Shown here piece after piece: positions 36,346 to 48,479 of a stretch of DNA of 64,000 nucleotides. The notes below the pieces were generated by a model, which had not been told where the DNA came from, made no database searches, and saw nothing but the letters and a program-made list of their open reading frames with translations. Position 1 is the stretch's first letter; each line of letters starts with the position of its first letter. Made by a program: the position numbers and the translations under genes. Source of the DNA: Trichoplax sp. H2 (lineage: Eukaryota > Placozoa > Uniplacotomia > Trichoplacea); contig NOWV01000026.1 of assembly GCA_003344405.1 (NCBI GenBank), positions 62,001-126,000 of the forward strand. The letters are read 5' to 3'.

Positions 36346-39300
36346 CTAAGTAATTTTTGGCTCATGAAATATGACATTACCATCCAGACCTCCACTTGCG
36401 ATTAGCATATGAACTGGCGACCATCTGTGAAGGTAAAAATAATGTTCAGTTACTGTATGATATACTAATAGCAATGATTAATTTGCAAGGAAGGCACCAA
36501 ATTTAGTCCCAACTATAAAATGGACCTAGAAGTCAAGCATGCCTCCATATGTCCGTGTAACAGCTGAAGGGTATTAAGTTCAGTAGGATAGTGAGATTTC
36601 TGCAATAAATATAAACAAATAAATATTCTTGCCATAAGCAAATTTCAATCTTATACTTACACGTTTTAAAGGCTCCGAAAATTCATAAGGGCAACAATTA
36701 TGATCATAACTTAGAAGTCGCACCCTGACAATGTAAAACCATAGACCTCTTCAGCATTTAGTGTCAATTTGTGCATGCATTCAACATTGATATGATCCTT
36801 ACCCGAATCCATAAGGCGAGCAGATTACTTGTCCATCAGCTCCAAAACTAATTTCTTTAATGTAATCTACACTTGGCCGAAAATTTGCTTCTACTTTATA
36901 ATGTGTTAATTGACTTTCATGATGAGCACTTTATTCATGAATAAAATATAATTCTAAATTATGAAACAACAGGGATAAATTACTACAGTAATTTAATAAG
37001 ATTTACCGATCAAATGAGGAAAAATTCAATCCATGTACACTTAGTAGCTAGTAAATGTAAACAGCATAGGTAATAAGTAACATTTATTAAGTAATCTTCC
37101 GTATGATAAGGTCACACGAGATGATACCTCAAGAACAGACAAATAGTTATCATCTGCTAAGGTAAAACGTGTTATTAGGTTCATTGATTGCGGGTGAAAA
37201 TCCATAGAATATAATCCGTTTCGGTGACATCTCTCTGACTGATAAAAATGGAAAAAATACTCGTAAACCGTCGCAAGTTGCAATTCCCAATGATTAAAAA
37301 TAATAACGTACAACATCAAATAATTCATCGGGGAATGTTCTAATAATTTCAAATGAATTTTTAATTTCATTCTCTTTTACTGACGTTGGATTACTGAAAA
37401 AGGAAATATTTATTTAAATATTGAATCAAAATGATAAATAATAATGATAATTATCCAATTTTTGCTAGAATATGTACTTGAGTATTTCAGAAGAAATAAC
37501 TGTAGGAATTAGCTTGCCTTGAGAATACGTAGGTCGAAGGTTGTCCTGATTAAAATTTAATATTAAGCTAATATTGCATTACTTGCTATCAAATATTAAA
37601 GTTATAAAATCCGTTTTGTTTAAAATTAGTTACCTTTAAGCTATTAATGTTCAAATTTCTTACAATAAGTAGATTTCCATCTACGGTGGCGATAGCCTTA
37701 TTAATAAAGGGCCAAATTTTACACAATTTCGAAGTAGAAACAATTATAATTATTAACTGCTACTGATTCTAAAATATGTTAGTTCTGAAAATTCAATGTA
37801 CCAGTTTTTTTTCATCTGGTGATAATTTCAGTCTAGATATACCAGTAGCTAAGTATACCTTAGTTGTGTTAAACAGAAAATAAACGACTACAGTACCAAT
37901 GCTAAGAGATCAATTTGACAGTGAAATTTAGCTAAGAGGGCATTTGCAAGTAAAGACAGTTTATGTCAAAAGACATCATTAAAAAAGAATTAAAACAAAT
38001 CTCATAATTTATGTTCAATTTCTATAGGCACTAAAATCTGTAAAGTATGTGATCGATCAGTACAACAAAGTTGCTATAAATTTTTTTAATTTACCTCACA
38101 ATCGGTTACTTCATTATTCGCTTGGGATCGAAGCGAATTCATGTCCCAGACTCTATACATCAATTTTAAGATTCTAAGTCAATAAATGCTAAAGCTTTGC
38201 AAAAATGCCGATTTATATCCAAATTTTATTATTATACAGAACACTGAATTGATATTAGTCATGAAATAGAAACGATATATCTAGCTCAACATAATGCTGT
38301 ACAGGGTTAGAGTTTTGGCCATTATTTATGTTAATTATTGCTGCATAATTATAATTTTATCTTACTGGGCATAATTCCAATATCTCAACATTTATAAACT
38401 GCATCGATCTAGGAATCTTTAAATTAATATCGAAATGCTTATTTCTATTTAATCGGTAATAGCCTACTGTCAGACTAGTCCTTCTCGATATTTATCTACT
38501 GTACCATTTAAAGACACTGAAAAACGTTTTCTAGGCTAAACTATGAATTCAAATTTTATTGAAAAAGCAGTTTACTTATAGTACAATAACATAAACCTTA
38601 CTTAATTATCGGACTTTAGATAATATTATAGAGGTATGTAATTACAGTATCTATACAAAGATATAAAACATCCTAAGTAACCGCATTATCAATGAATACC
38701 AACTTATGTATCTGTCGAAAATGGGATAAATATCTGTCTACGAAAAGTTATTTCGTAGCATTCATACATAAAATAAAGTGTTACGTAATCTTTTATACCT
38801 TATAGTATCATCGAAGCCTGAAGTTATTAGTACCTTACTTGCAGCACAATATTCAATACTCTTTACCCAGTTCCTTTAGTATAAAGATGCGTAGTATAAT
38901 TTTAAAGACATATTGAAAGAATTCTTAAATCTTTAGAACTCGTGCATTATACACGCACTTTCAACCAAGTCATTCAAACACCTTATAGTTTTATAGCTAA
39001 CCGAATACCTGTGACCCTTGAGGGTAGTTAACTTTGCTTTCGTGTTACGAAAGTCCCAAACGGCAATGGTATAGTCATCTGCTTGTATAAAATGGAAATA
39101 TATGGTATAGCCTTAGGATTTATACTGGTTAAATCAGACTAAAACTAATTTCTATCAGAAAGTCCGAATTGTAGTAATTATCCATTCAATAAAATCCAGG
39201 GAAAGCAAGATAGTAATACCTGAACAAGATATAAATAATCTGTTATCTAGGAATCTGTTAATATTGAGTTATTCAATTAGTACAAAAGCTTTCTACATGT

Positions 39301-40324
39301 TCCAAAATATGCGCACCAAACAGTCTACTAAGGTTATCCTAAATGTTTACTATTTACATTTTAATAATTGTACCATCAGAAAAATTAGAATAAATATGCA
39401 CAGTATAATACCCACATTTTATAAATCCTGCATAAGACAAATTATTACGGCATTATATCACCATACTAAAAGTTATGTTAGTCTTACTTTTGCCGCATTT
39501 ACTATTTATATATTAATTCTGAAAGAAATACAGACCATCGCTGCGTTCGTAAAAGTTCAATACAGTATAGGCCAAGAATACTAGACAACAACTAGTTTAA
39601 CTAGCATTATTTTTAATTCACAGCCATTTAATGTCGCGGATACAGTATTTGTAAGTTAGGATTAGTAACGTATCTAAATAGTATAAGATGTATGTTTACT
39701 AAATCAAGTGAATAAATAAATATCTAAATACTGGTTAACGGAAAACCTAAAGCTGAACCTTAATAGAGTCTGTGCATTTTACTGTTACCGTGTACTAATA
39801 CAGTAGTACAGTAGTTCTACAAACATTATCAATATTACATTATTACAAACCGTACAACGTTAACACAGTCAGAATGGGCTGGAAAGATCTCTTTTATTTT
39901 TCTGTGAGTAATGCAGTCAAAAATAAGGATAGATCGTCTCTCGCATGCAGCGAGAAGGCATGAGCTTTAAGTTAAAATATTTAAAAGAAAATTAGTTTTC
40001 TAGTCACTAGATTACCGATATTGTCAGAATATCATCTATAATACAGTAAGGGCTACATTTTTATTAATAACAATGTAGTAATAATCATTATATTAGAGTC
40101 AGCAACAATAATCAACATCCAAAATCCACTCCAGTTACTCCGATCCTTTTATCCTCTATACATGTACAATTGTACATCCTGCTACATTACTGAGTCTTAC
40201 TTTATCAAATTGAAATTTACCCGTCAGGATTAAATTCGACATTAAATATTGAGTTACGATCATAGCCGCATTCCCCATTCGATATTACTGATCTAAAGCT
40301 TTTAAATTCTCGATACAGGTAAGG
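36346..40324 (-). CDS. DCAF10: DDB1- and CUL4-associated factor 10 (WD40 protein)
   Basis: DCAF10 is a WD40 substrate receptor for the CUL4-DDB1 ubiquitin ligase. Exons in minus order: 40324-40221, 39964-39847, 39081-39009, 38873-38799, 38173-38095, 37858-37802, 37696-37634, 37545-37478, 37393-37312, 37238-37128, then about 36930-36803, 36724-36661, 36599-36526 and 36424-36346. Matches to human DCAF10 include SIFNVEFNPDG, AHSDCVNVVRF, a WD40 strand ending TIAVWDFRNTK, NWVKSIEY and ITSGFDDTIR. Near the end, LTHYKVEAN, YIKEISFGADG, VICSPYGFGVRLL and SPVHMLIASGGLDGNV also match. Two short exons are unresolved, one between 39847 and 39081 and one between 37128 and 36930. The first coding exon (upstream of 40324) was not found, so the 5' end is incomplete. 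Confidence 0.85.
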
Positions 40325-41250
40325 CTTGATAGATCTCTAATAAAACGGAACGTCAAGATTATAATCGAAATTTACACTTGCTGCACGTAAAAGTTATTTA
40401 GTTGTAGATGTAGATAATAAATAGAATCATCAGAAGAATATCATATAATATAAATTATTTTGGGTAACAACGTAATCTGCTGACACTGATTTTGCAGTAC
40501 TCGTGAGGTGTAGTACACATTTATTAGATTTCAAATTTTATCACTACTTCTACAGTACCTCCTACAACGTGCAGTCCTATAGTACTGTACAGTATACTGT
40601 ATAACTACATGCGAAAATTCATAACTTAGTGCTTGTAATACATTTACTCTTTAGTACAATATCACCTAAGGCAGTTAGTTTATCCAGAGTTTATGGACAA
40701 AGCTAAGTTATTACCATAATTTTGTAGTGCTAATCCGACGTACTCGTATATAATAACTAGTATAACAAAAATCCTACATCTCGACTGTTTGGAATGTAAT
40801 AGCAATACGGAACAGGATCTCCTAACATTTGTACACACTCCAAGAATAATAATTAATAATTAATACGTGTACTGTATTTGTCAGGTCTAACTGTATATCA
40901 TCATACGAGTATAATGCTAGTCGCACACTTTTCAATGCAAGTGCACAATAATGTCAACTCCGTCTTGTTATTTACAGTTAATAGGATAAATGCGATAATT
41001 ATTTACACTTAGTCTATCTCCGCGTTCACGAATTTTTAGGTAATTCGCAAGCATTTTACAAGACGTCAAAACCAGGTGCGGCGTACAAACACTGATTCTG
41101 TTTGCTTGACCTGCCAAAGTTGATCGTCCCACCAAAAGAAAGACACGGTGCAACACTAGTGCAACACTCTGCACAATGTTATTGTTCAATCTTAAGGCCT
41201 TAAACCATTAAACGTCAATTAAGTGACTTAAAACGCACCTTTTAAGACTC
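40325..41250. other. Probable 5' part of DCAF10; first exon not resolved
   Basis: The DCAF10 start must lie upstream of 40324 on the minus strand, probably here. A 73-residue minus-strand open stretch (40968-41189) ends 3' of a plausible promoter cluster, but I could not align it to the family. Small palindromic pentamer runs occur near 40580. Confidence 0.35.
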
Positions 41251-41254
41251 ATCG

Positions 41255-41665
41255 AACACTATAGTGTACAGTACGGTAATGAAAATTCCCCTACTAGTAA
41301 CATCCAGCTTTTGGATATTGATACTACTGTATATTCGTACTGTATGTACTGTATTAGTAACAGTATTACATTTACTGCACATTTTTACATTACATTTAAA
41401 AAAGAAGCAGGATTTACTGTACTGTACCGTTCGGTACTGTAAATTGTAAAGTACTGTACAGTACAGTACAGTAGAGTCAATATTAAATGGAACCCGAACC
41501 TACAGTACAGTACTGTACGGTAATGAACTATCATACGTACTGTACTGTACAGTACAGTACACCCTTTACAAACTCAATTGTCATCCCCTGAGTACAGTGT
41601 ACTGTAGTGTACACTGTACAGTACAGTACAGTACTGTACTGTATATTCACGTACAGTACAGACGG
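41255..41665. repeat. TACTG/CAGTA pentamer cluster, presumed DCAF10 upstream region
   Basis: One of the densest clusters, with many orientation switches: 41415-41475, 41500-41530, 41540-41562 and 41590-41660. GTAC-centred palindromes of 20 bases or more recur. It sits upstream of where the minus-strand DCAF10 gene should begin. Confidence 0.75.
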
Positions 41666-42966
41666 ATCTCAAGCAAACCTCAAGTCGTGTCTCCCACTCC
41701 CAGAAAATCATCCAGAGCCAGGAAGAAGCCTCTAAAACTCATCGAAACTCTAGAGTAACACTCCAGCCATAGTACACGCATAAATCTATACTTCATCTAG
41801 TCTATATTCAGTAACTGTTTATGCATGGCGATAGCAGACCTATCCATATCTTAACCAGGAGATGTAACATAATGAACTATCGTATCAACCCTATAGCACC
41901 GTACGTACATTCACGTACGGTGAACTGTGCATCGCGATACAGATGTGTCATGTGTATGTATCGTATTATCATATAAACTCAAGAATTAGAAGTAAAGTGC
42001 ATATGAATAAATATCTATGTATATCCTGAACACGCTCAGTCTTCTTGCTTCTCTCTCTATAAGATACTAATATCTATCTTATCCTCTACATATCGGAAGC
42101 ATCCTTTGCGAGTATACCATCCGCTAACACTACAGAGTACAGCTCAGGAGCATTTCGTAACTTCCTTCTTCCTCCACTGAATTATACTATGTTCTGTTGA
42201 GACTTGTGAGTAAACCTGGATGCATTCCCTACTTGAGACCATAGAGGTTAGGAAAGAACCTCTATCACAGTTCGACATAAAATTTCACGCCATATTTGTG
42301 CAGTAACTTTTATTATAAAACTTTACGTTTTACCTGTAAACATAGAAATATGACAAAGCCTCCATGGCTGTAACTAACCGATTTCATCAATGCTGGTTAA
42401 TCAAATTTTAAGAGGTTTCAATTGCCTCGATATTATTCAAAACACTGATTACTCAAGCATAAAAGAATAGCATGTCAAAAGAGTAACCGCTTCTTGTTTA
42501 GTCATGAAATATAATCGTACTTAAGAAAAAACAGTTCGCTGTGAATTTTGTGTTTATTTCAAAAGAGAACGACATCCATGAAATGAGCAAAAAAGCAAAC
42601 CAGAAATCTGTCATCATTGTTCGGCTATCTACAGTACATGCACGTACATTTATATTTACTCAAGTACAGTAGCTATGAAATAACAACTAATGAATACTAA
42701 GATATAGCGAACGCAATTATCGGCAAATACGCAATTTCCGTTCAGGATTGTTAAGGAATATTTCAATTCTATTTTCATATACTATAGCTATCAGCACTGA
42801 ATTCTAGAAGTCATGGCTATTACAATCAACTTTGCATTTATTACAGGAACTTTACTAAATATCCATCCAGTATCGACAAAGACGTCGGTTAAAGTTAACC
42901 AGCCAACTGTATGGGACCTCATTTGTAAAATTTTTAGAATACTTACTTTTCGATCCAGCGTTACCT
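41666..42966. other. Intergenic between DCAF10 upstream region and SET 3' end
   Basis: AT-rich spacer with no recognised exon, RNA gene or repeat. It should include the SET 3' UTR at its right edge. Confidence 0.5.
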
Positions 42967-45027
42967 TTATCCCTCATCTTCGTCCTCTAAAACCTCCTCG
43001 TCATACTCACCTTCACTCTGAGCAAAATAGTATCAGGAGGATTAATAATAAAATATAATCGTGATTGGAGTTGAATCATAAATTTATAGCATAACAAACT
43101 TCAAAATCATCGTCTTCTAAATTTTCTTCGCTGCTATCATCCGATATTTTCTCTTTCTCCTTTTCTATTATTTGCTCAAGGTTACTTTCTTCTACGTCTT
43201 GGTCATTAAAGACGTCACGTCTATTATTTTCATCAACGGAATCTTGAAACTCTGTATCTGTTGAAAGAAATATTGTATGATTGCATATCCAATAAAAAAC
43301 TGTTACTACAATTCAATACATTTAAGTTGTTAACCTTCAGACTCATCATCTACAACAACTACATCTTCATCATCCTCAATTTCAGCTTCCGCAGTATTCT
43401 GCAATATGAATCAGTGAAGCAACGCTATAAGAGTTTGTACTTGTATAGTAATACAAAGATAAAATTAAACGCAAACTTTTAGTATCTAAATTACAGATTG
43501 ATAACTTACTATATAATACTGAAGTGGATTAGGAAAGATATCATCTTTGATAACATCACCAATGTCATCACCGTTTAATACGTGATCCTGACTTGAAAAC
43601 CAAGAGAAAAAGCTCTTATAGTGATCTTCTCGTCTCCTCTTTGAGCCTGTCGTTACAGTATTTTCAATAGCGGTAACATCCTGCAGTTAAATGATTCAAG
43701 ACTGAGAGAAATAATAAACAGATATTGATTGCTACGGTAAATCAAGATTTCACCCTACCATGCCTTCCTTCCAATCGATTCGTGTACATTTTGTGCTTAT
43801 AACATTGCCATCATCATTGTACTTAATAATGACATCCTTTTGAATTAACTTATTTCCTAAGTAAGGATTTTCGCTAAATTTCTAGGATATACGTATTAAA
43901 GTCAGTAATAAAAATAAATTAATTTAACTTTACAAGAAATGGACAAGTAGAGCAATCGCACAAACTAACAAAAGTGATCCTATATCCTGATTTTATGTCC
44001 TCGTATTCCCGAACATCGATCGATTCCAAGTAACTGAGGACATCTTCGTCCTTTTCATTAATTAGACAGCCAATGGTAGGATGGCTTAACAACTAGGATA
44101 TCACGGTAATAAACAAATACAAATTCTCAATTCTTTGAAAGAATTATTACGTCGCGTTGCATATCAAAATCGATATCCGACATCGTTCTGGATTAATTAC
44201 CCGCGATTATAAACGCAAAACTGTAGACTCATTGCAGATTGTAGATATACAGCGAGGATAATCTCATCGTATTTAAAAAGAAAGAATAAATGATTTTTAT
44301 TGCTTACTACTCATTAAGGTTAAGTGTAACCTACGAACTTTAGAAAGTTCAGATGAAATGTCACTTTACTGCAGCAGTAAATCGATACAACTGGGCGGAA
44401 TATCTTGTAAAGTAAGTGAGTGCCCTGCCATGTTTGCGAATAAAAGATAACTACTACATTTTCATTCGTTTGCTAGGCCCGTGATCAGTAAAAGTAAATT
44501 TGTGGACCAACCACAAAAAGACTAAGCAGTCAGTACAGTACAGTACCTTAACCAATGGACACTTGCAGCGTAATGCAATGAATAATACAGTATCGTAGCT
44601 AGCTGCGTAAATATAATTGAACATGGCCGGAATCATCACAACGATGCACTGTACATACACATCAACAGCAGTTAATCATAACGAGTACGTAGGTTAAAAC
44701 TTTACGCTCAGTTGATACTTCACGAAGAATTTGCGAAACTATCCTTTTATATTTGTAAAAACTTACGACAGTTATCCAAAAATGTGGAATCTTTTCAATC
44801 AGTTTCGCCCTTTTTAAGTAATAAGGTTCCCTAATTGTATTGTATTTTATTTCTATTTGCAATATTTCGTCCGCTCCTCTTTCGTTTAAAGCCTCAATTT
44901 GAGATTGGATTAGTTCTATATTCTCTAACACTTCCTGATGTTCATAACAAACTTCTTCATAAGCTCCTACGTTACTATTATCTGATGGGGCATTACTTTT
45001 TAACACTTTCTTTGCGGGTTCTGCCAT
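42967..45027 (-). CDS. SET: SET/TAF-I histone chaperone (NAP family)
   Basis: SET is a nuclear NAP-family histone chaperone, an inhibitor of PP2A and part of the INHAT complex. Seven exons in minus order are 45027-44767, 44092-43970, 43881-43759, 43680-43510, 43398-43335, 43257-43100 and 43017-42967, in phase, giving 316 residues (human isoforms 277-290). The N-terminal dimerisation helix (ELIQSQIEALNERGADEIL-like) is followed by KRAKLIEKIPHFW. The core has REYEDIKSGYRITF, ENPYLGNKL and IDWKEGMDV. FFSWF and DDIGDVIKDDIFPNPLQYY come next, and a long acidic tail fills the last three exons, as in SET. The start gives MAEPAKK, comparable to human MSAPAAK. It is divergent from NOXRED1, 735 bases away. 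Confidence 0.95.
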
Positions 45028-45029
45028 GA

Positions 45030-45315
45030 TAACTACTGTACTGTAGAGTGTACGAGAGAAGTGAAGAGAGTATGTAACAAGTACAGTACACTTAAGCAAT
45101 ACTGGAAGTTGTGGACTGGACTACGGCACAGTACAGATTCCATATCTAAGCAGTCTGTAGTGCTGTACTGTACACTGCACAGTACAGCGTCAGTACAGTA
45201 GTTAATCGATAGTTACAGTGCACATGAACACTAGAGACCCTCTTATACTGTACTGTACTGTACAAGTAATTTGTAATTTGCAAAATTTTTACACACGACT
45301 GTACACTGTACAGTG
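45030..45315. repeat. TACTG/CAGTA clusters between divergent SET and NOXRED1 genes
   Basis: Pentamer runs and palindromes occur near 45037-45050, 45083, 45127-45200 and 45247-45325, in the 735-base gap between the SET start (45027, minus) and the NOXRED1 start (45762, plus). The gap presumably serves as a bidirectional promoter. Confidence 0.65.
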
Positions 45316-45761
45316 TACACTGTGCAGCGTACGGTATTTGGTGCTATGGTAACCAAGATCATACCAAAACGACTGCTGTCTTTTCATTCTTTTTAATAAC
45401 TCGTATTTCATACCCGTTTTTAATGTAATAATTTTTATTGTAACTTCGCTTTCGTATACGTATTTCTTTTGTCACGTCGTGATACAGTTGAGGAGAGTAC
45501 AGTAATACTAGCATATGCTGTATCTCACTATCGTGCTTGCGGGTGAGCATTTAGTTAACCAGATATCATCAAACTTTTGCTAAGTTTTCATGTTCTTATT
45601 TATTTACGTATTTCATTTAAAGTCATTGAAGTAGATTGATTGATTGATGCCTAATTTAAATATACAGTGAAAAGAGTTTATAAATACTGTTAAAAACGTG
45701 CAAATCTTACTTTTATCTTGTTATCTTAACGACGAATGTCATAGTAAAATAAAAGGAATAA

Positions 45762-46880
45762 ATGTCCCTAGAATCAGACATCACACGAAACTTACCTTCT
45801 CTGCAATTTCAATCAGCATTCGATGAAACTGATGGTCACTATTTACACCTTAGAATAAGAAGTTATATACTAACTGTTGCAGCTTGTGCCCAGGCTACGT
45901 ACTTTATTAGCGTACTTAATGAATTACGACAAGTGGTATTGGAAGAATACTCCTCTAGAGTAGTTCATAGGCCCAGCAGTTCTCGGATTCTAAATACATC
46001 TATTCAGCGTGACCCAGTTAAAGTGGGAATTATTGGCTGTGGTAGACTTGGTAGGCAACTGGCCACCTCATTATTAGCTTTTGCAGGTGTTAGACCGGAA
46101 GAACTTTTTATTTCTACAAGAAGACCGGAGCTGTTACAGGATTTAGCTCAGCGAGGCGTTTGGTGCAGTTTTGATAATCAGTGCCTATGTAATAAGGTTA
46201 ATGTGCTTTTTATATGTTGCCTACCGTCACAATTTGGCACTGTCGCAAAAGATATACAATCTTTTTTGCTATCGAATACGATTGTATATAGTCTAGTTGG
46301 TGCAACCACAATTGATAGAATTTTACAATCCTTACGATTCGATAACGTTATTCGTCCTGAATTTTCGTGGGCAACGAATGTAACAGAGAGAAACCTTGAA
46401 AAGCATTGGAATACTTCTAAAGATATTATTCAAGCACTTTATGATTCAAGAATAATTGCTTCTTGTTGTCCTTTAAGTTTAAACAAAGAAGGTAAGTATA
46501 ACAAACGCTATAAGCTACTACAATCATTATTATTTTGTGCTTTAGCAAGCATAAATCGAAATAATTGAAAAATAAACTGACAATATCCGTATTTAATTAT
46601 TTCGGATTTGTCTCAGAAAAAGACACCAATATCATTTACGGAAATTTATATTTCTTTTTATACAGAAGATACAGTTAACACATCCGAGCAGTGGGCAGAA
46701 GTTATCATCATGGCATTCATCAATATGTGTACTGAACTGAAAGTTTCTAAAAATGACTCCGTAAAATTATGTAATCAAATTATATTAGGATTGCAGGATA
46801 ACAGCACAGAAGAACACGGATTTGTTATTGAAGATCTTCAAGCTGTAATTCCCAACGATCAAATAATCTCAAAAGAGTAA
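45762..46880 (+). CDS. NOXRED1: NADP-dependent oxidoreductase domain protein (NOXRED1-like, P5CR fold)
   Basis: NOXRED1 is an uncharacterised relative of pyrroline-5-carboxylate reductase. Two exons, 45762-46491 and 46666-46880, join in phase (GAA G | AA) and give 314 residues (human 359). The Rossmann glycine motif GCGRLG is at residues 92-97. ISTRRPELL follows the second beta strand; its two arginines suggest NADP rather than NAD. VLFICCLPSQ matches the human VLFLCCLPAQ. The C-terminal exon is a helical dimerisation-type segment. The intron is supported by a consensus GTAAGT donor and a pyrimidine-rich acceptor at 46665; reading on through it would give a stop. The substrate is unknown and catalytic P5C reductase activity should not be assumed. 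Confidence 0.87.
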
Positions 46881-47990
46881 GCAGATATAATTTGATTATA
46901 ATGACTTAGAGTATCGATCCGAAGTTCTCGTATAACATATAACGATAAAAATTATCTTAACAACAACTTTATTATATGTAGGGATAATATCACTTCTACA
47001 AACACAGATCGCAGCACAAAACTGTTCCCAATTTTTAACTTCAAATTAGCGTATTTCTCTCATACTCATATTGGATACAAAGTTTGTTATGAAGGAATTA
47101 GAAAGAATTTCATTAAGAATTTTAGCTCCAAGTTTGGGAAAGTAAAGGTTTGGAAAGGCTACCGATCCGAAAATTTAACAAAGAATTAGGATTCTCGCTT
47201 GATATGAGCTTTTTATTCGACAAATTTATAATTATAATTACTCGCGCTTCGTTAGGGTTCTGTAGGTCATTGATATAATAATGCACCTGTCCGTATTGAT
47301 AATGAGATGAATTTTTATGCGGTATTTATACAATGTGTACCTTAAATTTACTCTATACCATATTTCCTCGATATCAAATACTCAGTACAACATATGAGTA
47401 TTCACGATAACTCCTAGAATATAATTTTCTTTGAAATTTGAGAGATTTCATGATGTTATAATGATTTCGTTCTTGCTTAATTAACATACGCGTATCTTAT
47501 TATTATTATTTATAATTATTCGCTTATTATTTAGCATTATAATTTTATTTGTAATAAATTGTACATATCTGCGTTCGATTTAGTATACGAGCTCGTATAA
47601 ACTTTACTTTAATAACTGCTATTAGACTTTTCAAATCTGAAAAGAAATATGAAAAGGTCAGCCACCAACGACTTCTAGACTAGTAACGTTAGATACACTT
47701 CTTACCTATGAACGTTGCTATGTAAATCGGGTAAATGGCAATATTTTGGAAGACTACACTCAATGCTTGATTGTACTGTCTGTCGCACAGTACTGTATGA
47801 TTGTCCGTGAAAAAAACTGGCAACAGATCGAGGCTATGAAAAATGTAGTGCATGCCAGAGTTATCTACGTATTACACGGTACAATACCTTTATCCAGTAA
47901 TATAATTGATGGTACAGTAATATCATATTATTCAATAATAGTTATCGGAGTCTGTTTACAACATAATATCACTGGAGGGAGATTAGCTTA
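46881..47990. other. Intergenic between NOXRED1 and DHX9
   Basis: AT-rich spacer downstream of NOXRED1. A plus-strand open stretch at 47746-47991 shows no family resemblance. I see no RNA gene. Confidence 0.5.
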
Positions 47991-47994
47991 ACAT

Positions 47995-48350
47995 AACGAT
48001 GATATACTGTACTGTATTGTATCACTTTTGCAATCTACAGCACTGTATAACTCAAATTTTTACCATTTTCTACTTGGGTTGGCGCGACATCTTACTCTTT
48101 AATTGGCATAAAAAATCTGAATTATAGCCTGTATGCTGAGTATTTGAGATATCGAAATCAACATGTACAGTGTACAGTACAGTACAGTATACAGTAGTAC
48201 GTTTTTAATGAGCGAAACGGCGGGAATTATGTATGAATCGAATGCAGAATACAAATAGTATTCTACGCATACTCAGTTCTGTGCAGCAGTGTACTGTACA
48301 GTGTACAGTACAGTAGAAACACTGTACTGTACTGTACACTGTACAATGTT
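47995..48350. repeat. TACTG/CAGTA pentamer cluster upstream of DHX9
   Basis: Runs near 48005-48020, 48165-48200 and 48288-48346 switch orientation repeatedly; the last forms a near-continuous palindromic tract. The cluster ends about 130 bases before the DHX9 start codon. Confidence 0.75.
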
Positions 48351-48479
48351 ACAATCGTGGACAGATGAACTAGTGAATTCTGGCTATACTGTAGTCAGTA
48401 GGCAAGCTTGGACCGTGACATATATACAGTAACGTACATATATAGAACACAGAACATAACCCAACCCTACTGTACAATA

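Noticed and set aside
39264-39584. Plus-strand 106-codon open stretch over DCAF10
   Set aside because: It lies antisense within a DCAF10 intron region, is AT-driven and resembles no family.
47746-47991. Plus-strand 81-codon open stretch upstream of DHX9
   Set aside because: It overlaps pentamer repeat sequence and encodes no recognisable domain.
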